From: Dyella sp. S184
Lineage (GTDB): Bacteria > Pseudomonadota > Gammaproteobacteria > Xanthomonadales > Rhodanobacteraceae
Assembly: GCF_009766065.1 (NCBI RefSeq)
Contig: NZ_LMUE01000005.1
Location: forward strand, 186,001-250,000
Length of the DNA: 64,000 bases
Direction of reading: 5' to 3'
This document shows positions 60,751 to 64,000 of this stretch, piece by piece. Position 1 is the first letter of the stretch; each line of letters opens with the position of its first letter. A program made the translations under genes and the position numbers. Below the pieces are notes generated by a model. It ran no database searches. It was not told where the DNA came from and saw only the letters and a list, made by a program, of their open reading frames with translations.

Positions 60751-63700
60751 CTATCCGAGCACGATGCGCACCGCATGCGTCTGGCCGTCATCAACCAGCG
60801 CCATGGCATCGCCGGCAGCCAGCATTCGGCCATCCAGTTCAACGCTCGTCACACCACGACAAACTTTGCCCGGATTCTCCACGCTGATCTCGTAACGGCT
60901 TACATGCTGCTTGCCGCGATGTTTATAGCTGAGCTGGAAGCCCGGCCATTCGCTCGGGATGCATGGATCGATGCGCAGCTTGTCGCCCTGCAAATGGAAG
61001 CCAAGCACTGCCTCCAGTCCACCGCGATACAGCCACGCAGCGGAACCGGTGTACCAGGTCCAGCCGCCGCGGCCGGTCAGTGCGCCCACCGAATAGACAT
61101 CGGCGCAGGCGACATATGGTTCCACCTTGTAGCGTGCCACGGCTGCGGCACTGTCGCTGTGCCGGATCGGATTGAGCAGGTCGAACTGGCCGCCGGCACG
61201 GTCGCCGTCGCCGAGTTTCGCCCACGCGAAGATCGACCAGGTCGCGCCATGCGTGTACTGGCCGCCGTTCTCGCGCACGCCGGGCGGATAGCCCTTGATG
61301 TAGCCGGGGTTTTCCTTGCTGTGATCAAACGGCGGGGTGAACAGGCGCGCGATCTGGTGCTCGTGATCGACCAGTAGCTGGTCGACCGAAGCCATCGCCT
61401 GTGCCGCATATGCGTGGTCGCGCGCACCAGCCATCACGCTCCAAGATTGCGCGATGGTGTCGATCTGGCATTCGTCGCTGGTATGCGAGCCGAGCGGTGC
61501 GCCGTCGTCGTAATAGCCGCGCCGATACCACTGGCCGTCCCAGGCTTGTTCCAGCGCCGTGCGCAGATTGTCGGCGTAATCCAGCCAGCGCCCGGCGCGC
61601 TCATTTTCGCCGCGTTGCGTCGCACAGGGCGCGAACGCGGCGATAGTGGACAGCAGGAACCAGCCCAGCCAGCTGCTTTCACCACGACCCTGTTCGCCGA
61701 CCGCATTCATGCCATCGTTCCAGTCGCCGGTGCCGATCAACGGCAGGCCGTGGGCGCCGCGGGTGAGGCTGGAATCCAGCGCGCGGGCGCAATGCTCGTA
61801 GATCGAGACTCGCTGGTCTGAGGCCGCCGGTTGGAAGAACGCATCGGTGGCGCTTTCAGGAATTGCCTGGCCCGTGAGGAACGGCAGCACGTCATCCAGC
61901 ACCGCGCTGTCGCCAGTCACGCCGACATAGTGCATGGCGACATAGGCCAGCCAGATGCGGTCATCGCTGATCTTCGTGCGGATACCCTGGCCACCCGGCG
62001 GCAGCCACCAGTGCTGCACGTCGCCTTCGGCAAACTGGCGGCCGGCGGCGCGCAGCAGGTGTTCGCGCGCGAGGTCGGGGCGGCCGACGCACAAAGCCAT
62101 CACGTCCTGCAGCTGATCGCGGAAGCCATACGCGCCGCTGGCCTGGTAGTACGCCGTGCGCGCCCACAGCCGGCAACCGAGCACCTGGTACAGCAGCCAG
62201 TCGTTGAGCAGGATGTCCATTGCCCGATCCGGCGTGCGCACCTGCACCGTGTCGAGCAGGCCATTCCATTGCGTGGCGACATCGGCGAGTACGCTGTCGA
62301 TATCGGTTGCGCGGTATTTGATGATGAGGGCCTGTGCATCGGCCTCGGAACCCGCATCGCCGAGCATGAAGACGATGTCGATCTGCGTGTCCGGTGGCAG
62401 TTCGATCCGCGTCTGCAGCGCACCGCACGGATCCAGCCCGGCACCGAGCCGGTTGGATAGCGGTCGGTCGTCACGCAGCACGGCCGGTCGCGCGATCGTG
62501 CCGAGCGGATCGAGGAATTCGCGACGATCGCCGCTCATCGAATGCTGCTGACCGCCTAGATCGATGAATGCCACGCGGTCGCCGAAATCCGCGCGCCACG
62601 GGTTGCGCGCAAACAGCGCGCCGGTTGGCTCATCGCGCGAGGTGATCACGTAGGGCGCCGGCGTGGTGCCGTTCGCGCCCAGCGCCCACTCGACATAGCC
62701 GGTGATGGACAGCCGACGTGCCCGACCTGAGCGGTTGCACAGGCGGAGTCGTGACAGCTTGATCGAATCGTTCGTCGGCACGCACTGGGTCAGCTCCAGC
62801 TCTATACCATGTGCGTCATTGTTGAAGCGGCTCCAGCCCTTGCCATGGGTGGTCGTGTACTTCGCGCCATCCACGCGGATCGGCAGCGCGGTGGCACTCC
62901 ACAATACGCCGGTGTCTTCGTCGCGCAGGTACAGCGCCTCGTGCGGACTGTCGCTGACCGGATCGTTCGGCCACGGCGTCAGCGGGTTCTGCTGACTGTT
63001 CAGCGACCACGCATAACCGCCGCCTTCGGCCGAGACCAGGAAGCCGAACGCGGGATTGGCGATCACATTCACCCACGGCGCCGGCGTGGGGTGTTCGTCG
63101 TCGAGGTCGATGCGATAGCTGCGTCCGTTGTCGCTGAAGCCGCCATGGCCGTTGGCGAACTCCGGCTGGCCAGCGGCCGCCGTGGTGGCCGCAGCGGCGG
63201 GTGTACTCGCGCGGATGGCCACCGGTATTGCGATCGCTGCTGCTGTGGCGGAGGTGGGTGTGGGCGGCGCGTCGTCGAGCACCACACGGGCCACCGTCAG
63301 CAGGCCGTTGCGCAGGTCATCGCTGATCGCGTTGTCACGCAGTGCAAACAGCTCGGCCTTGGGCAACTGATCGCTGGCTTTCAATAGCGCCTGTTGCGTG
63401 CTCACCAGTGACGCGATCACGCTTTGCAGTGCATCGCCATCGGTACCGGTGGCGGTGTTCAACAGCACCACGTCGACCGCCAGCCGCTGGCTGCGCCAAC
63501 AATCCTGCGCCAGCAGCAGCTCCTGCACATGTGGCAGCGCGTCCGAGTGGCCAAGACTCAACAGCACGATCGGACGATCGCCGGAAATGCCCGCCGCCCA
63601 CAGCGTGGGTGGTCCACCGTGACCGCGCGCCAAGACGTCAGGCGCCGCGCGTTGGCTTGGATCGCTGCACAGCACGGCGTCCATCCAATGCGCAAAGCGC

Positions 63701-64000
63701 GCCGCCTGGGCGGCATCGATACCGAGCCGTTGCTGCTCGGCTTCGGCATGGTTGGCCGCATCGGCGAACAGCAGCTCGGCAGCATTTGCGTTACCCAGTC
63801 GCGCGGCCAGAGCCAGTGCACCCTCACGCGAGTCGGCGAGCTGCGTCCACAGCAGCAAGGTCACGCTGGCGCCGGGACCGAGCGTGACGCGTCGACGCAG
63901 GCTGAACACCGGATCGAGCACGCAACCGCTGGTGTTCGACAGCGCGACACCCGGCTGCATCGCCTGCGCCTGGCGCAGCGTGCGGCCACGCCCTAGAAAA
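60751..64000 (-). CDS. NdvB-like cyclic beta-1,2-glucan synthase, C-terminal part (partial at window edge)
   Basis: The frame is open from 60751 to the right edge without a stop. The residues before the first internal Met (FLGRGRTLRQAQAM) continue the family sequence, so the gene extends past 64000 and the Met at 63960 is not the start. The visible ~1080 residues contain the carbohydrate-binding region (FSLRRRVTLGPGASVTLLLW; GFSDNGRSYRI; GFLVSAEGGGYAWSLNSQQN) and a GH94 phosphorylase domain with acid/base Asp in GTGDWNDGMN. In NdvB this domain trims the glucan before cyclisation. Ala/Thr-rich insert near 63200-63290 looks like a flexible linker. Confidence 0.9.
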   Translation of the reverse strand, partial: FLGRGRTLRQAQAMQPGVALSNTSGCVLDPVFSLRRRVTLGPGASVTLLLWTQLADSREGALALAARLGNANAAELLFADAANHAEAEQQRLGIDAAQAARFAHWMDAVLCSDPSQRAAPDVLARGHGGPPTLWAAGISGDRPIVLLSLGHSDALPHVQELLLAQDCWRSQRLAVDVVLLNTATGTDGDALQSVIASLVSTQQALLKASDQLPKAELFALRDNAISDDLRNGLLTVARVVLDDAPPTPTSATAAAIAIPVAIRASTPAAAATTAAAGQPEFANGHGGFSDNGRSYRIDLDDEHPTPAPWVNVIANPAFGFLVSAEGGGYAWSLNSQQNPLTPWPNDPVSDSPHEALYLRDEDTGVLWSATALPIRVDGAKYTTTHGKGWSRFNNDAHGIELELTQCVPTNDSIKLSRLRLCNRSGRARRLSITGYVEWALGANGTTPAPYVITSRDEPTGALFARNPWRADFGDRVAFIDLGGQQHSMSGDRREFLDPLGTIARPAVLRDDRPLSNRLGAGLDPCGALQTRIELPPDTQIDIVFMLGDAGSEADAQALIIKYRATDIDSVLADVATQWNGLLDTVQVRTPDRAMDILLNDWLLYQVLGCRLWARTAYYQASGAYGFRDQLQDVMALCVGRPDLAREHLLRAAGRQFAEGDVQHWWLPPGGQGIRTKISDDRIWLAYVAMHYVGVTGDSAVLDDVLPFLTGQAIPESATDAFFQPAASDQRVSIYEHCARALDSSLTRGAHGLPLIGTGDWNDGMNAVGEQGRGESSWLGWFLLSTIAAFAPCATQRGENERAGRWLDYADNLRTALEQAWDGQWYRRGYYDDGAPLGSHTSDECQIDTIAQSWSVMAGARDHAYAAQAMASVDQLLVDHEHQIARLFTPPFDHSKENPGYIKGYPPGVRENGGQYTHGATWSIFAWAKLGDGDRAGGQFDLLNPIRHSDSAAAVARYKVEPYVACADVYSVGALTGRGGWTWYTGSAAWLYRGGLEAVLGFHLQGDKLRIDPCIPSEWPGFQLSYKHRGKQHVSRYEISVENPGKVCRGVTSVELDGRMLAAGDAMALVDDGQTHAVRIVLG

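Overview
High-GC chromosomal DNA, most likely from a gammaproteobacterium of the Xanthomonadales/Lysobacterales, probably Rhodanobacteraceae (Dyella/Rhodanobacter-like). That placement is inferred from overall gene style: large TonB receptors, TPR-sulfotransferases, dense ATGA-coupled operons and NtrBC. No marker gene was compared. I see no tRNA, rRNA, CRISPR array, insertion sequence or phage gene.

Layout. 1-5.6 kb: a LytS/LytTR-type two-component pair followed by small exported proteins. 5-13 kb: a divergently regulated RND efflux operon (adaptor, pump, outer-membrane lipoprotein, SDR) with a LysR regulator. The operon contains a duplicated pump tail and a REP-like repeat pair that disturbs the outer-membrane gene start. 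13-18.8 kb: uppP, then a TPR-sulfotransferase and a TonB-dependent receptor. 18.9-20.5 kb: glnA behind an NtrC box and a consensus sigma-54 promoter; ntrBC lies 33 kb away at 52-54.6 kb. 20.7-23.4 kb: two unknown exported proteins, an exported HIT protein and an HU-like protein.

23.9-43.4 kb looks like a phosphorus-scavenging region. It holds a C-P lyase set (phnGHIJKLM one way; phnF, a DUF1045 2H phosphoesterase and phnN the other way) without phnCDE or phnP. Next come an MFS permease, a Tat-exported phosphatidylcholine-type phospholipase C, a second TonB receptor/TPR-sulfotransferase pair in the opposite gene order, and a phosphoesterase lipoprotein with a diheme peroxidase. A palindrome built on TGTCTAG sits in the phnG/phnF promoter region. 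Inverted GTTGTCTAG...TAGACAAC pairs recur on both sides of the phospholipase gene, suggesting a shared regulator or a small repeated element.

45-52 kb: a GH39 glycosidase and divergent operons for sugar or lactone oxidation (SMP-30, cupin-like, DoxX, VOC; SDR, GMC oxidoreductase). 54.7-59.7 kb: an AraC regulator, then a bufferin-like (HvfABC) metal-binding RiPP operon, a divergent DoxX gene, and a thioredoxin/CcdA pair behind a GTAACC-N16-CGAA promoter. The window ends with a patatin-like phospholipase and the C-terminal GH94 part of an NdvB-like cyclic glucan synthase that runs off the edge.

The most promising undescribed items are the recurring TonB receptor/TPR-sulfotransferase module and its neighbourhood of phosphorus genes, the transporter-swapped C-P lyase locus with its repeated TGTCTAG elements, and the variant bufferin cluster with an RNA hairpin between precursor and modifying enzyme.
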